Source: JACDEA01 sp963742585
Lineage (GTDB): Bacteria > Actinomycetota > Acidimicrobiia > Acidimicrobiales > JACDEA01
Assembly: GCA_963742585.1 (NCBI GenBank)
Contig: CAVUMI010000006.1
Span: forward strand, 62,001 to 126,000
DNA length: 64,000 nt
Reading direction: 5' to 3'
The notes beneath the pieces are model-generated. The model was not told where the DNA came from. It did no database searches and saw only the letters and a list, made by a program, of their open reading frames with translations. Made by a program: the position numbers and the translations under genes. Within the stretch, counting starts at the first letter, position 1; every line of letters starts with the position of its first letter. Positions 33,913 to 43,327 of the stretch are shown piece after piece.

Positions 33913-35057
33913 CCGAACTCGTCGCCCGTGAGCTCGACGCCGTGCGGTGCCGCTCCCTGGCCCTGACCGATCCGCTCAGCGACGACGACCTGTGCCGTCA
34001 GCACTCGCCGCTGATGTCGCCGCTGGTGTGGGACCTGGCCCATGTGGGCAACTACGAGGATCAGTGGCTTCTCCGCGCTATCGACGGCGGTGCGGGCGGT
34101 CGCCCCGACCTCGATGACCTCTACGACGCGTTCCAGCATCCACGGGCATCGCGATCGCGCCTGACGTTGTTGGCACCGCACGCGGCGCGCACCTACATCG
34201 GCGCGGTGCGTAATCAGGTGCTGGACGTTCTCGAACGCGCTGATCTCGACGACGACCGGCCCCTGCTGCGCGACGGCTTCGTCTACGGCATGGTGATCCA
34301 GCACGAGCATCAGCACGACGAGACGATGCTCGCCACGCACCAGCTCATGGGCGCGCCCGGCCCGGCGACGGGCGACGGGCCGCGTGCGGTCGGAGCGCCG
34401 GCCGGCGAGGTCGAACTGCTCGGTGGTGCATTCACCATGGGTACCGACGCCGATCCGTGGGCCTACGACAACGAGCGGCCCGCGCACAACGTCGAGGTCG
34501 CGCCCTTCGCCATAGACGCAGCCCCCGTCACCAACGCGGGGTATATCGCGTTCATCGGCGACGGCGCCTACAACGACGACCGCTGGTGGAGTGAGGGGGG
34601 CTGGAAGTGGCGCCAGGAGGCGCAGCTCGAACACCCCGAGTTCTGGCGTCGGGAGCCCCGCGGTGACTGGGCTGTCCGCCGGTTCAACCGCTGGATGCCC
34701 GTCGCGGCCGACGAGCCGGTGCAGCACGTCTGTTGGTACGAAGCCGAGGCCTATGCCGCATGGGCGGGCCGGCGATTGCCCACCGAAGCCGAGTGGGAGT
34801 TCGCCTGCAAAGCCGGCGTTGACCAGATGCTCGGGAACGTGTGGGAGTGGACTGCGTCGGCCTTCGCTCCATACCCGGGGTTCCAGTCGTTCCCCTACCG
34901 CGAGTACTCCGAAGTGTTCTTCGGTCCCGATTACAAGGTCCTTCGCGGCGGCTCGTGGGCCACCCACCCGTTGGCCATGCGCGCCACGTTCCGCAACTGG
35001 GACTTTCCGACCCGCCGGCAGATCTTCGCCGGCTTCCGCACCGCGAGGGACGCATGA
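33903..35057 (+). CDS. egtB: Hercynine/gamma-glutamylcysteine sulfoxide synthase, shortened
   Basis: 384 aa. Non-haem iron enzyme joining hercynine and gamma-glutamylcysteine with O2. Iron ligands are His47 (LAHVGNYEDQW) and His134 and His138 (QHEHQHDET), almost the published numbering of the mycobacterial enzyme. The FGE-like C-terminal domain has GGAFTMGTDAD, PVTNAGYIAFI, RLPTEAEWEF, LGNVWEWTAS, KVLRGGSWATHP and FRNWDFPTRRQIFAGFR. Between TEAEWEFACKAG and MLGNVWEWT roughly 45 residues usual in the family are missing without a frameshift. GTG 33903 overlaps egtA; its TGA overlaps the egtD ATG as ATGA. Confidence 0.9.
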   Translation: MGLTELVARELDAVRCRSLALTDPLSDDDLCRQHSPLMSPLVWDLAHVGNYEDQWLLRAIDGGAGGRPDLDDLYDAFQHPRASRSRLTLLAPHAARTYIGAVRNQVLDVLERADLDDDRPLLRDGFVYGMVIQHEHQHDETMLATHQLMGAPGPATGDGPRAVGAPAGEVELLGGAFTMGTDADPWAYDNERPAHNVEVAPFAIDAAPVTNAGYIAFIGDGAYNDDRWWSEGGWKWRQEAQLEHPEFWRREPRGDWAVRRFNRWMPVAADEPVQHVCWYEAEAYAAWAGRRLPTEAEWEFACKAGVDQMLGNVWEWTASAFAPYPGFQSFPYREYSEVFFGPDYKVLRGGSWATHPLAMRATFRNWDFPTRRQIFAGFRTARDA

Positions 35058-36016
35058 ACATCGAGGTCTTCCTGACCGATGACGACATCGCCGCCGCGCT
35101 ACGGCAGGACGTGCGCTCCGGCCTCACCGCTGAGGCGAAGGAACTGCCGCCCAAGTGGTTCTACGACGAGCGCGGTTCGCAGCTGTTCGATGACATCACC
35201 CGGCTGCCCGAGTACTACCCGACGCGCTGCGAGCGGGCAATCCTCGACACGCGGGCCGGCGTCATCGCGACAGCGAGCGGAGCCGACACACTCGTCGAGT
35301 TGGGGTCGGGAACCTCCGAGAAGACCCGGCTGCTGCTCGACTCGCTGCGCGGGCAGGGAACACTTCGCCGTTACGCTCCCTTCGATGTGAGCGAACCAAC
35401 ACTGCGCACCGCCGCGGCCGCGCTCGAGGCGGACTATCCAGGCCTCGAGGTGCACGGCGTTGTCGGCGACTTCGAGCACCACCTCGACCGCATCCCGCGT
35501 GAAGGGCGGCGGCTGATCGCGTTCCTCGGTGGCACGATCGGCAACCTCAAGCCGGCGGAACGCAAGCAGTTCCTCGCCGACCTCGCCGCCGGCATGAACC
35601 CCGGCGACGGCCTGCTACTCGGAACCGACCTGGTGAAGGACCTCGCGAGGCTCGAGGCCGCCTATAACGACAGCGCCGGGGTGACCGCCGAGTTCAACCG
35701 CAACGTGCTCGCCGTGATCAACCGCCGCCTCCACGGCGACTTCGCGCTCGACCGGTTCGAACACCACGCGTTCTTCGACCGCGACAACGAGTGGATCGAG
35801 ATGCGGCTGAGATCGACCCGGCGGCAGACTGTTCATATCGCCGACCTCGACCTCGTCATCGACTTCAGCAGCGGCGAAGAGATGCGTACCGAGATCAGCG
35901 CCAAGTTCCGCCGCGCCGGCGTCGAAGCCGAATTGGCCGACGCCGGACTGACGATGACCGAGTGGTGGACCGACCCGGCCGGCGATTTCGCACTTTCACT
36001 CGCTCAGCTAATCTGA
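35054..36016 (+). CDS. egtD: L-histidine N(alpha)-methyltransferase
   Basis: 320 aa. Trimethylates histidine to hercynine with three SAM, the first committed step of ergothioneine synthesis. KWFYDERGSQLFDDITRLPEYYPTR is the DUF2260/EgtD N-terminal signature; LVELGSGTSEKTRLLL is the SAM loop; FLGGTIGNL and FNRNVLAVINRRLHGDF follow, and the C-terminal SAKFRR block closes the histidine site. ATG 35054 overlaps the egtB stop (ATGA). Order egtA-egtB-egtD lacks the egtC and egtE genes seen in mycobacteria. Confidence 0.94.
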   Translation: MNIEVFLTDDDIAAALRQDVRSGLTAEAKELPPKWFYDERGSQLFDDITRLPEYYPTRCERAILDTRAGVIATASGADTLVELGSGTSEKTRLLLDSLRGQGTLRRYAPFDVSEPTLRTAAAALEADYPGLEVHGVVGDFEHHLDRIPREGRRLIAFLGGTIGNLKPAERKQFLADLAAGMNPGDGLLLGTDLVKDLARLEAAYNDSAGVTAEFNRNVLAVINRRLHGDFALDRFEHHAFFDRDNEWIEMRLRSTRRQTVHIADLDLVIDFSSGEEMRTEISAKFRRAGVEAELADAGLTMTEWWTDPAGDFALSLAQLI

Positions 36017-36054
36017 CGGGCGCGCTGGGGAGCGCACCTAGGAGGGTGCGACCG

Positions 36055-36747
36055 ATGGTTAAGAGGCTGGGGAGCCGCGGTCTGTTGTTCGGGCTGGTCG
36101 TGGTTGTAGGAGTGCTGGGGTTACCCGGGGCGTCGTCAGCGCTGCCTCCGAATCCCTCCGGCGGCTGCCAAGCGGTGGGGCTGCGAGTGGGGAGCACGCC
36201 GTTCGGCATCGCCAACGTGGCGGTCACGCCGTGCGCGAACGATTACGCGCGCCAGGTTCACGTGCGGGTCGACAGGGGCTCCGGCTCGCCGTGGGAGATC
36301 GACCTCTACGACTACCACGTGCGGACGGCATCGCAGTTTGCCCTGGTCGACTGGCCGCAGCCGATACCGGGCCTGTTCGCCGAGGCCGAAGTTGCCGACG
36401 CAACTGTGGCACCGCTCTCGATGCCGTTCTTCAACCCAATCTTCGGTGTGCGCGCTGTCTGGGCCACGGCCAACGTCCCGACGGCGACCGGCGCGACGTG
36501 CACCGTGATCAACGCGAACAGCGCGGAGTCCTCAGTCGGGAAGTTGTACCTCGGTACGACGTCGATCCCGGTCGGCAACGAACCGATGGATGTCCCGATC
36601 GACGGCGTGGGCGTCTTGCACTTGAACTGGAAACTCTTCACCGGGACACTGCTCGTCCAGCGCGCGGTTTACCTCGAGACTGGAGATCCCGCGTCTGACG
36701 TGGTCATCAGTGAGGTCCGCGTCACCGGCTGTCCGTTCACGGCTTAG
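36055..36747 (+). CDS. Secreted protein, possibly choice-of-anchor P type
   Basis: 230 aa. Signal peptide: basic MVKRLGSRG, hydrophobic LLFGLVVVVGVLGL, then a probable cleavage near ASSA-LPP (about residue 29). The mature part is beta-rich and has few charges; it ends YLETGDPASDVVISEVRVTGC, similar to the end of Acidimicrobiia choice-of-anchor proteins. No enzyme motif. ATG 36055 has GGAGGG (36041-36046) at eight bases. It follows egtD by 38 bases and may be read from the same promoter, but a link to ergothioneine is not implied. Confidence 0.72.
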   Translation: MVKRLGSRGLLFGLVVVVGVLGLPGASSALPPNPSGGCQAVGLRVGSTPFGIANVAVTPCANDYARQVHVRVDRGSGSPWEIDLYDYHVRTASQFALVDWPQPIPGLFAEAEVADATVAPLSMPFFNPIFGVRAVWATANVPTATGATCTVINANSAESSVGKLYLGTTSIPVGNEPMDVPIDGVGVLHLNWKLFTGTLLVQRAVYLETGDPASDVVISEVRVTGCPFTA

Positions 36748-36750
36748 GGC

Positions 36751-37119
36751 CTAGCCAACGACGTCGTTCTCCTCGCCGAAGAACAGCGGCGAGCGGGTGA
36801 GATCGATGAACCGGCGCTCGTCTTCGAGCAGCTCCCAGCTGGCGGCCGTACCGGCCTCGGAGGTGGCCGCCGCCGCCATCGCAGTCACCGACTCCCACCA
36901 GAGTTCCGCCACGCCGTCGTACGGCTCAGGGCCTCCCCGGCCCGTCCGCAGCGCGTCATCGATCGGCGTCGATGCGGTGTGGACCTGCACGTAGCGCTGG
37001 ATGCCCAGCGTCGCTGCGTGTCGCGCCACCAGCGGGGCGTGCGTGTCGCGCCAATAGGCCTGGAATTCTTCGCGCGACATCCCATCCTTGCGCGTGAGAC
37101 AAAAGACGAGCTTCACCAT
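36751..37119 (-). CDS. EthD-domain protein
   Basis: 122 aa, ferredoxin-like alpha/beta barrel fold. MVKLVFCLTRKDGMSREEFQAYW and the following DTHAPLVARHAAT are the EthD signature (R/K-x-x-S-x-E-x-F-x-x-Y-W and H-x-P-L). EthD-like proteins dimerise and often assist or carry out small oxidations or decarboxylations. Function here unknown. Its stop is three bases from the convergent secreted-protein stop, and it diverges from the SCO6745-like gene across a 123-base region rich in inverted repeats. Confidence 0.85.
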   Translation of the reverse strand: MVKLVFCLTRKDGMSREEFQAYWRDTHAPLVARHAATLGIQRYVQVHTASTPIDDALRTGRGGPEPYDGVAELWWESVTAMAAAATSEAGTAASWELLEDERRFIDLTRSPLFFGEENDVVG

Positions 37120-37130
37120 GTGGTTCGCAG

Positions 37131-37214
37131 AGTTCGACGACCGGAAACCGGCCGGCTTTTCGTGTCTGTCACGACAGAACTACTACTACGTCAGCGGTGT
37201 TCGGTCGTCGAACT
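37131..37214. repeat. 13-bp inverted repeat with an inner palindrome
   Basis: AGTTCGACGACCG (37131-37143) is repeated exactly, inverted, at 37202-37214. Inside lies TCTGTC-AC-GACAGA (37165-37178), a perfect six-base dyad. The region sits between the divergent EthD and SCO6745-like genes, so a regulator-binding site controlling both is plausible. Confidence 0.4.
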
Positions 37215-37229
37215 ACGCGAACCAATGCG

Positions 37230-37235
37230 TAGGGT
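37230..37235 (+). promoter_or_regulatory. -10 box for the SCO6745-like gene
   Basis: TAGGGT ends seven bases before ATG 37243, the same sequence and nearly the same spacing as at 26283. Confidence 0.5.
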
Positions 37236-37242
37236 ACGGCGT

Positions 37243-38100
37243 ATGCCCGCATCTGCCGATGTCGTCCGCCGAGTCAGTCGCCGTTTGCGCGATCTGGTCG
37301 AGCCGCTTGCCGCCAATGTGTACTTCGCCCCCGAGGCCCAGGAGCGCTACAAGGCGCTGGGGTTGGGGTACGGGCCGAGCTACTTCATCAGCCGCGGCGC
37401 GTGCATGGGCCAGGTGCCGGGCGAGATGATCGCCGCCGCGTTCGGCGTGTTCAACCCGGTGATGGTGAAGGGGGCGGTCGACGAAGGTTGGTCGAAGACC
37501 GACGCGCCCACGATTCTCGAGGCGCGCCAGTCCGGAGCGACCGAGAGCCTGAAGCGCATCATCGGCGAGTCACCTGACGCCATGGCGCGCGCCACCGAGC
37601 TGCTGCGGCGGGCCGGCGATGCGGCCAGCGGAGAAGCGCGTGCGCTGTATTCCGGCCTCCGGTCCCTCGGTTGGCCCGGTGATGCGATCGGCGACTTGTG
37701 GCGCGCCGCCGACCTCGTCCGCGAACACCGCGGCGACTCACACAACTGCGCGTTCGTCGCCGCAGGCGCGTCCGCGGTCGAGATCGGCTTGCTCACCGAG
37801 CTCTGGTGGCGGATGCCGCTCAACACCTACATCCGCACGCGCGGGTGGAGCGAAGAGCAGATCATGGCCGGCATCGCCGATCTCGAAACCAAGGGCTACC
37901 TCAAGAACAACGAGCTGACGCCCGAGGGCGAGGAGTACCGGGGTGGCATCGAGTCGGCCACCGACGAGGGCGAACGCCGTATCGTCGAGGCGTTGGGCGA
38001 GGACGCCGACGAACTCTTCACGATCCTCGAACCCTGGGCCAAAGCCATCGTCGCCAGCGGCGGCTACCCCTCCGACCCCAGCCAGCTAACGCGGAAGTAG
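37243..38100 (+). CDS. SCO6745-family protein (winged-helix-like)
   Basis: 285 aa. It shows the family pattern: an N-terminal helical part with ANVYFAPEAQERYKALGLGYGPSYFISRGACMG, a middle with GEARALYSGLRSLGWPGD, then WWRMPLNTYIRTRGWSEEQIMAGIADLETKGYL, which looks like a winged-helix (MarR-like) unit, and a helical C-terminus. Members are widespread in actinobacteria, with no known ligand or function. ATG 37243 is supported by a TAGGGT box seven bases upstream. A 25-bp hairpin begins immediately after its stop. Confidence 0.82.
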   Translation: MPASADVVRRVSRRLRDLVEPLAANVYFAPEAQERYKALGLGYGPSYFISRGACMGQVPGEMIAAAFGVFNPVMVKGAVDEGWSKTDAPTILEARQSGATESLKRIIGESPDAMARATELLRRAGDAASGEARALYSGLRSLGWPGDAIGDLWRAADLVREHRGDSHNCAFVAAGASAVEIGLLTELWWRMPLNTYIRTRGWSEEQIMAGIADLETKGYLKNNELTPEGEEYRGGIESATDEGERRIVEALGEDADELFTILEPWAKAIVASGGYPSDPSQLTRK

Positions 38101-38154
38101 CCGTTCACCGGGCGATTCTCCGCGCATAGCGCGTGAGAATCGCCCGGTGAACGG
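38101..38154. terminator. Bidirectional hairpin terminator between convergent genes
   Basis: A perfect 20-bp inverted repeat (38101-38120 with 38135-38154) continues into five more pairs (CGCGC/GCGCG) around a three-base loop, with one bulged T. It fills exactly the 54 bases between the stop of the SCO6745-like gene and the stop of nei2. No T-run on either side, as is common in high-G+C actinobacteria. Confidence 0.8.
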
Positions 38155-38907
38155 TCAGCCGGCGGGCTGGCAGCGGGGGCACCAGTAGACGGTGCGGGCA
38201 TGGCGGCCGGTGCGGGCGGCTTTGATCAACGTGCGGCAGCGCGGGCAGGGGCGGCCGGCGCGCTTGTAGACGCGCGGCCGGTAAACGACGCCGAGGCGGG
38301 CGTGGGCCTGCATCAGGCGCGACGCGGTGCGCACCAGCTTGTCGAGGTCGACCTCGGCGTGCGGGACCGTCGGGTTCACGCGGCAGTTGAACATGGCCTC
38401 GCAGCGCCAGATGTTGCCGATGCCGGCCACGACCTGTTGATCGAGCAGCAGATCGCCGATCGGTACCGATGAGTCCTGCACCGCGGCGCGGCGCTTGATC
38501 TCGTCGACGTCGACGGGTGGCTTGAGGATGTCGGGCCCGAGCCCGGCCAGAATCGGGTGGGCGAACTCGGTCCGCGTCGGCAGCAACTCGATCACCGGGG
38601 CGCTGAAGCAGACCGCCACCCGGTCGTCGCACTCGAGCAGGACGCGAGCGAGATGCTTCGGCTTCCTCCACTTGTCACCGCGGCGGTAGACATGCCACGC
38701 GCCGGTCATACGCATGTGCGTGTGCAACGTGAGGCCACCGGCGAAACGGATCAGCAGGTGCTTGCCCCGCGCCTCGACCTCGGCGACCTCGTCGCCGACC
38801 AGCCGTTCGGCGCGAATCTTGAGCGACGCTGCGCCGGTGACCTGGCGGCCAACGAGCCAGGACCGCAGCGTGCTGGCGGTCCGCAGGATGGTGTCGCCCT
38901 CAGGCGT
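38155..38907 (-). CDS. nei: Nei2-type DNA glycosylase/AP lyase, apparent ACG start
   Basis: 250 aa if read from ACG 38905-38907. Fpg/Nei enzymes need Pro as the first mature residue; here the peptide is (T)PEGDTILRTASTL, so Pro2 and Glu3 are right but the codon before them is ACG rather than ATG or GTG. No ordinary start lies close enough to keep Pro at the N-terminus. The rest is normal: Lys of RGKHLLIRF, QQVVAGIGNIWRCEAMF (H2TH), and the C-terminal zinc finger CPRC-x-CPRC. It removes oxidised bases from DNA. It overlaps the end of lhr by eight bases; the lhr-nei order is known from mycobacteria. Confidence 0.85.
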   Translation of the reverse strand, partial: TPEGDTILRTASTLRSWLVGRQVTGAASLKIRAERLVGDEVAEVEARGKHLLIRFAGGLTLHTHMRMTGAWHVYRRGDKWRKPKHLARVLLECDDRVAVCFSAPVIELLPTRTEFAHPILAGLGPDILKPPVDVDEIKRRAAVQDSSVPIGDLLLDQQVVAGIGNIWRCEAMFNCRVNPTVPHAEVDLDKLVRTASRLMQAHARLGVVYRPRVYKRAGRPCPRCRTLIKAARTGRHARTVYWCPRCQPAG

Positions 38908-41900
38908 AGAGAACGAGTCCCTTCGGCGTCGGCACGAAGCCAGCCTCGCGCAGGAACGGGTCGAGGGCGGGATCGACCCGCTCGACCGAGATCCGGCGGA
39001 ACCGACCTTCTCCCAGCAACTGCTTGAGCGCCTCGACGGCCGCTGCCTCCCACGTGCCGTCGAACAGCCGCAATGCGACCAGCCCGCGACCACCCTTCTC
39101 GACGTACAGCGACGCCACGCCGCCGGCTAGCACGACGTACGCGCCCGCGGCGCGCTGCAGGTTGGGCGCGGGCCAATCGACCGAGATCCCGTAGGGGTTG
39201 GCCGGGTCGGTGGCGGCCAGCACCAGCGGCCGCTCGTCGGTGGGCTCGCGCACGGCGCGCAGACGATCGACCGCGCCCGGCAGCGCGAACTGCGCGCCGC
39301 CGAGGCCGGCGACGAAGTATCCCCGCCGGATGCGGCCGGCCTCTTCCATCGCCCGCAAGACCGGGTAGACGGCGGCGAAGCCGCCCATCACTCCCTCGGC
39401 CCGCGCCGACTGCCTCGTGAGGACGCCGTGGCGGTCGAGCAACACACCGGCCATCGCGTGTCGAGACTGCGTTGGATCGGCGGTACCGACGTCGACCAAA
39501 GCCCAGCGGCCCTGCGCGGTCGGCGGACCGAGCGCGGTGAGCGAAGACAATCGGGGCCGACCACCCCGCGCCGCGCCACCGGTCCGCTTCTTGACCGACA
39601 GCGCCCGCACCGCGGCGAAGCTGTCGTTGGTGACCTCGCCGGCCCAGACGAGGTCCCACAGCGCATCAAGCGCAAGACGTTCGTCACTAACCTGGAGGTC
39701 GCGGAAGAAGCATGCGCCGCGCGTGCCGAGGATCTCGCGCAAGCGCTCATGCTCCGGCGAGTCCGGCTTCTCGCCGCTGCCGGCGAGCCGAGGCAGTAGT
39801 AGCGGCGCCTGATCGCGGAGGAACAGCCGTACCTTCCCGTCGTCGCGGCCCAGCGAGCCGGCGCCGACCCACATGACCTCGCCGGCCGCGAGCAGGTCAT
39901 CGAGGAGCCGCGGCGAGTAGTCCCGCACCCGGATCGACAGCACATCGCGTTCGAGCACGGAGGCGGGTAGGCCTACGCCCTGCAGCTGGCTGATGACCTC
40001 GTAGAGGCGATCCAGCCCACGGGCCTCGCCGTCGATGCCGTGCCACCGCGGCAGGAACCGGGTGAGCGCCTCGGCGTCGGTGGGCTCGACTTCTCTCCGC
40101 AACGCGGCCAGCGACCGCTGCCGCAGCCGGCGCAGCACTTCGGCGTCGCACCACTCACGCTCCACGCCACCAGGACGGAAGGCGCCCAACAACAACGTCC
40201 CGTCGGCGGCCAGCTCGGTGAGCACCAGCTCGACCCGCTCGATCGGGAAGCCGAAGCGGGCCGCCGGCTCCGCGGCGAGGAAGGGCCCATGCGTGCGCGC
40301 CCACCGGCGGAGTAGCTGCGTGGCCGCGTCGGGGACCGGTTCGAGAAACGCGTCGGGTACGCCGTGCGGGACGACTGCGCCCACGCCGTCGCGGTAGCGC
40401 GCCGCATCCTCGATGGCGATCAGACGAGCTTCCCCGGCCACCCGCACCTCGATGGCCCGGCGACCGCTGACCAGTACGCGTGAGAAGTCTTCGGACGCAC
40501 GCGCCCGAAGCTCGATGTGGGTGAGATCGCCGAGCCGGCGCAGGAGGTCGTGCGCGCCGTCGATCGACGTTGCCCACCGGTCCTCATCGAGACATTGGAG
40601 CTCGGCTTCGAGCCCGGACAGCGCGTCGGGGTCGATCAGCTCACGAAGCTCATCGGCACCAACCAACTCGGCCAGCATCCGCCGGTCGAGCGTGAGCGCC
40701 TGGGCGCGGCGCTCGGCCACGGGCGCGTCGTACTCGTACATGAACTGCGCCACGTACACGAACGCCAACGACGTGGCGAATGGTGACGGCTGCGCGGTAT
40801 CGACGGCCGCCACCCGCACGGCACGCGACTGCACGTCCTTCATCAGCGACACGAGGCCGGGCAGATCGAACACGTCGCGCAGGCACTCGCGGTAGGTCTC
40901 GAGCAGGATCGGGAACGAGCCGTACTTCGTGGCCACGCTCAGCAGGTCGGCGGCGCGTTGGCGCATCTGCCAAAGCGGCGTGCGCGAGCCGGGACGGCGC
41001 CGCGGCAACAGCAAGGCGCGCGCCGCGTTTTCCCGGAAGCGGGACGCGAACAGCGCGCTATTACCGACCTGGTTGACAACCAGCTCCTCGACCTCGTCCG
41101 GGTCGACGAGCACGATGTCGACCGGCGGCGGCTCGTCCGCCTCGGGGAGGCGCACCACAATGCCGTCGTCGCTCCAGATGCACTGCACCTCGACGTCGAG
41201 CTGCTGACTGATGCGCGCCTCGATCGCCAGTGCCCACGGCGCGTGCACGCGCGCGCCGAACGGCGACAGCACGCAGATACGCCAGTCGCCCAACTCGTCT
41301 CGAAACCGCTCGATGACGAGCTGACGATCGGTGGGCAGCGCGCCCTGCGTGTACTCGCGCTCCTCGGCGATGTACGAGCGCAGATTCACGATGGCCTTTT
41401 CGTCCAGTGCGCATTCGTCGCGCAGCCGGTCGTTGCTCCAGTCGTCGATCTCCCGCAGGAACTGACCCACCGCCTGGCCAAGCTCGTACGGCCGGCCCAG
41501 CTGGTCGCCGTGCCAGAACGGCATCTTGCCCGGCTCGCCCGGCGCGGGCGTGACCACGACGCGCTCGCGCGTGATCTCCTCGATGCGCCACGTGGTTGCG
41601 CCCAGGATCATGGTCTCGCCCACACGACTCTCGTAGACGCACTCCTCATCGAGCTCGCCCACCCGGCTTCCTTCGGGCGTGAACACGCCGAACAGCCCGC
41701 GGTCGGGGATCGTGCCGCCGCTGGTGACGGCGAGCATGCGCGCCCCGGGCCGCGCCTCGAGTGTTCCCTCGACGCGGTCCCACGTGATGCGGGGCCGCAA
41801 CTCGGCGAACTCATCGCTGGGGTACCGCCCGCTCAGCATGTCGAGCACGTTCTCGAGCAGTTCCCGGGTGAGCTCGGCGAAGGGGTAGGCGCCGAGCGCG

Positions 41901-43262
41901 ATGGCCTCGACCTCTTCGACCGTCATCGTGTCCATGGCGACCATGGCGACGATCTGCTGCGCGAGCACATCGAGCGGGTTGCGCGGGACAACGGTGGACT
42001 CGATCAGCCCGTCGCGCATTCGCTGGCTGGTGACCGCGGCCATGATCAGGTCGCCCCGGAACTTCGGGAACACGCGACCCTTTGACGGCTCGCCAACCTG
42101 GTGGCCGGCGCGACCGATGCGCTGCAGTCCGCTGGCGACCGAGGTGGGCGCTTCGACCTGCACGACTAGGTCGATGGCGCCCATGTCGATGCCGAGCTCG
42201 AGGCTGCTGGTGGCCACCAGCGCGGGGAGCCGGCCCGCTTTGAGCGCGTCCTCGATATCGAGCCGCTGCTCGCGGGCGATCGAACCGTGGTGGGCGCGCA
42301 CGAGTTCTTCACCCGCCAGTTCGTTGAGTCGGGTCGCCAAACGCTCGGCCAGCCGGCGCGAGTTGACGAAGATCAGCGTGGACTGGTGCTGGCGGATCAG
42401 CTCGAGCAGCTCGGCCTGGATCGCCGGCCAAATCGAATGACGGACCTCGGGCTCGCCGGCGGCGGGCCCGTTGAGGACGGGTTCGCCCTCACGGAACACC
42501 GGGCGGCCCAACTCGCCCATGTCGTCGATAGGAACGATCACTTGGAGGTCGAGCTGCTTGCGCACGCCGGCGTCGACCACCGTGACCGGCCTCGGCTTGC
42601 CGTTCGCCCGACCGCCCAGGAAGCGCGCCACTTCATCGAGCGGGCGCTGCGTGGCCGACAGGCCGATGCGTTGCGGCGACCGGCGGCCCCCGTTTGTGAC
42701 CAGCCGGTCGAGTCGTTCGAGCGACAGACGCGAGGTGAGTCCCCCGCTTGGTGGGGGCCATGGCGTGGATCTCGTCGACAATCACATACTCGACCGACGT
42801 GAGGACCTCACGCGCCGCCGAAGTGAGCATGAGGTAAAGCGACTCCGGTGTGGTGACAAGGATGTCGGGTGGGTGACGGGCGATGTCGCGGCGCTCGCGC
42901 TCGGGCGTGTCGCCGGTGCGGATGCCGACCCGCACCCGACCGGCCACGCTCGGGTCCTCCATGGCGATGCCGGTGAGGGGTGCTCGTAAGTTGCGCTCGA
43001 CGTCGTAGGCCAGCGCCTTGAGCGGCGAGATGTAGAGCACCCGGCACCGCTGCTTCTCGTCCGGCGGCGGCTCGCTGAGCAGGCGATCGAGCGTCCAGAG
43101 GAACGCGGCGAGCGTCTTACCCGAGCCCGTGGGCGCCAGGATCAGCGTATGCTCGCCGGCGCTGATGGCCGGCCAGCCCTCGGCCTGCGCGGCGGTGGGC
43201 GCGTCGAAGGTGGCCGCAAACCAGCGGCGCGTGGCGGGCGAAAAGCGCTGAAGGGGATCCAC
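38900..43262 (-). pseudogene. lhr: Lhr-family ATP-dependent helicase, interrupted by one +1 frameshift
   Basis: About 1453 aa once repaired, near the usual 1500. N-terminal part 43262-42729: FAPT-type entry AAQAEGWPAIS, Walker A ILAPTGSGKTLAAFLW, TPESLYLML, Walker B VDEIHAMAPTKRGTHLA. Then the frame changes at about 42728: removing one T (minus strand) from GCG-T-CTG gives THLALSLERLDRL, the expected family text. The rest is open to 38900: LSATQRPLDEVARFLGG, FVNSRRLAERLATRL, ATSSLELGIDMG, QRIGRAGHQVG, then the Lhr-specific C-terminal domains. Superfamily 2 3'-5' DNA helicase for repair. Co-transcribed with nei. Sequencing error is as likely as a true mutation. Confidence 0.88.
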
Positions 43263-43270
43263 CTACAACC

Positions 43271-43276
43271 AGGCTA
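43271..43276 (-). promoter_or_regulatory. -10 box for lhr-nei
   Basis: TAGCCT on the minus strand ends eight bases before the GTG at 43262. Confidence 0.35.
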
Positions 43277-43314
43277 CGCCGGGGGTGTAACAACGTTTCC
43301 GGGCCCGATGTACG

Positions 43315-43320
43315 TACCAT
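43315..43320 (+). promoter_or_regulatory. -10 box for the LapA-like gene
   Basis: TACCAT ends seven bases before ATG 43328; it is back to back with the lhr box across 38 bases. Confidence 0.4.
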
Positions 43321-43327
43321 TCGCGGC

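Noticed and set aside
34780..34860. A frameshift in egtB
   Set aside because: The short protein has one continuous frame with all flanking motifs in phase, so a segment is absent rather than shifted.
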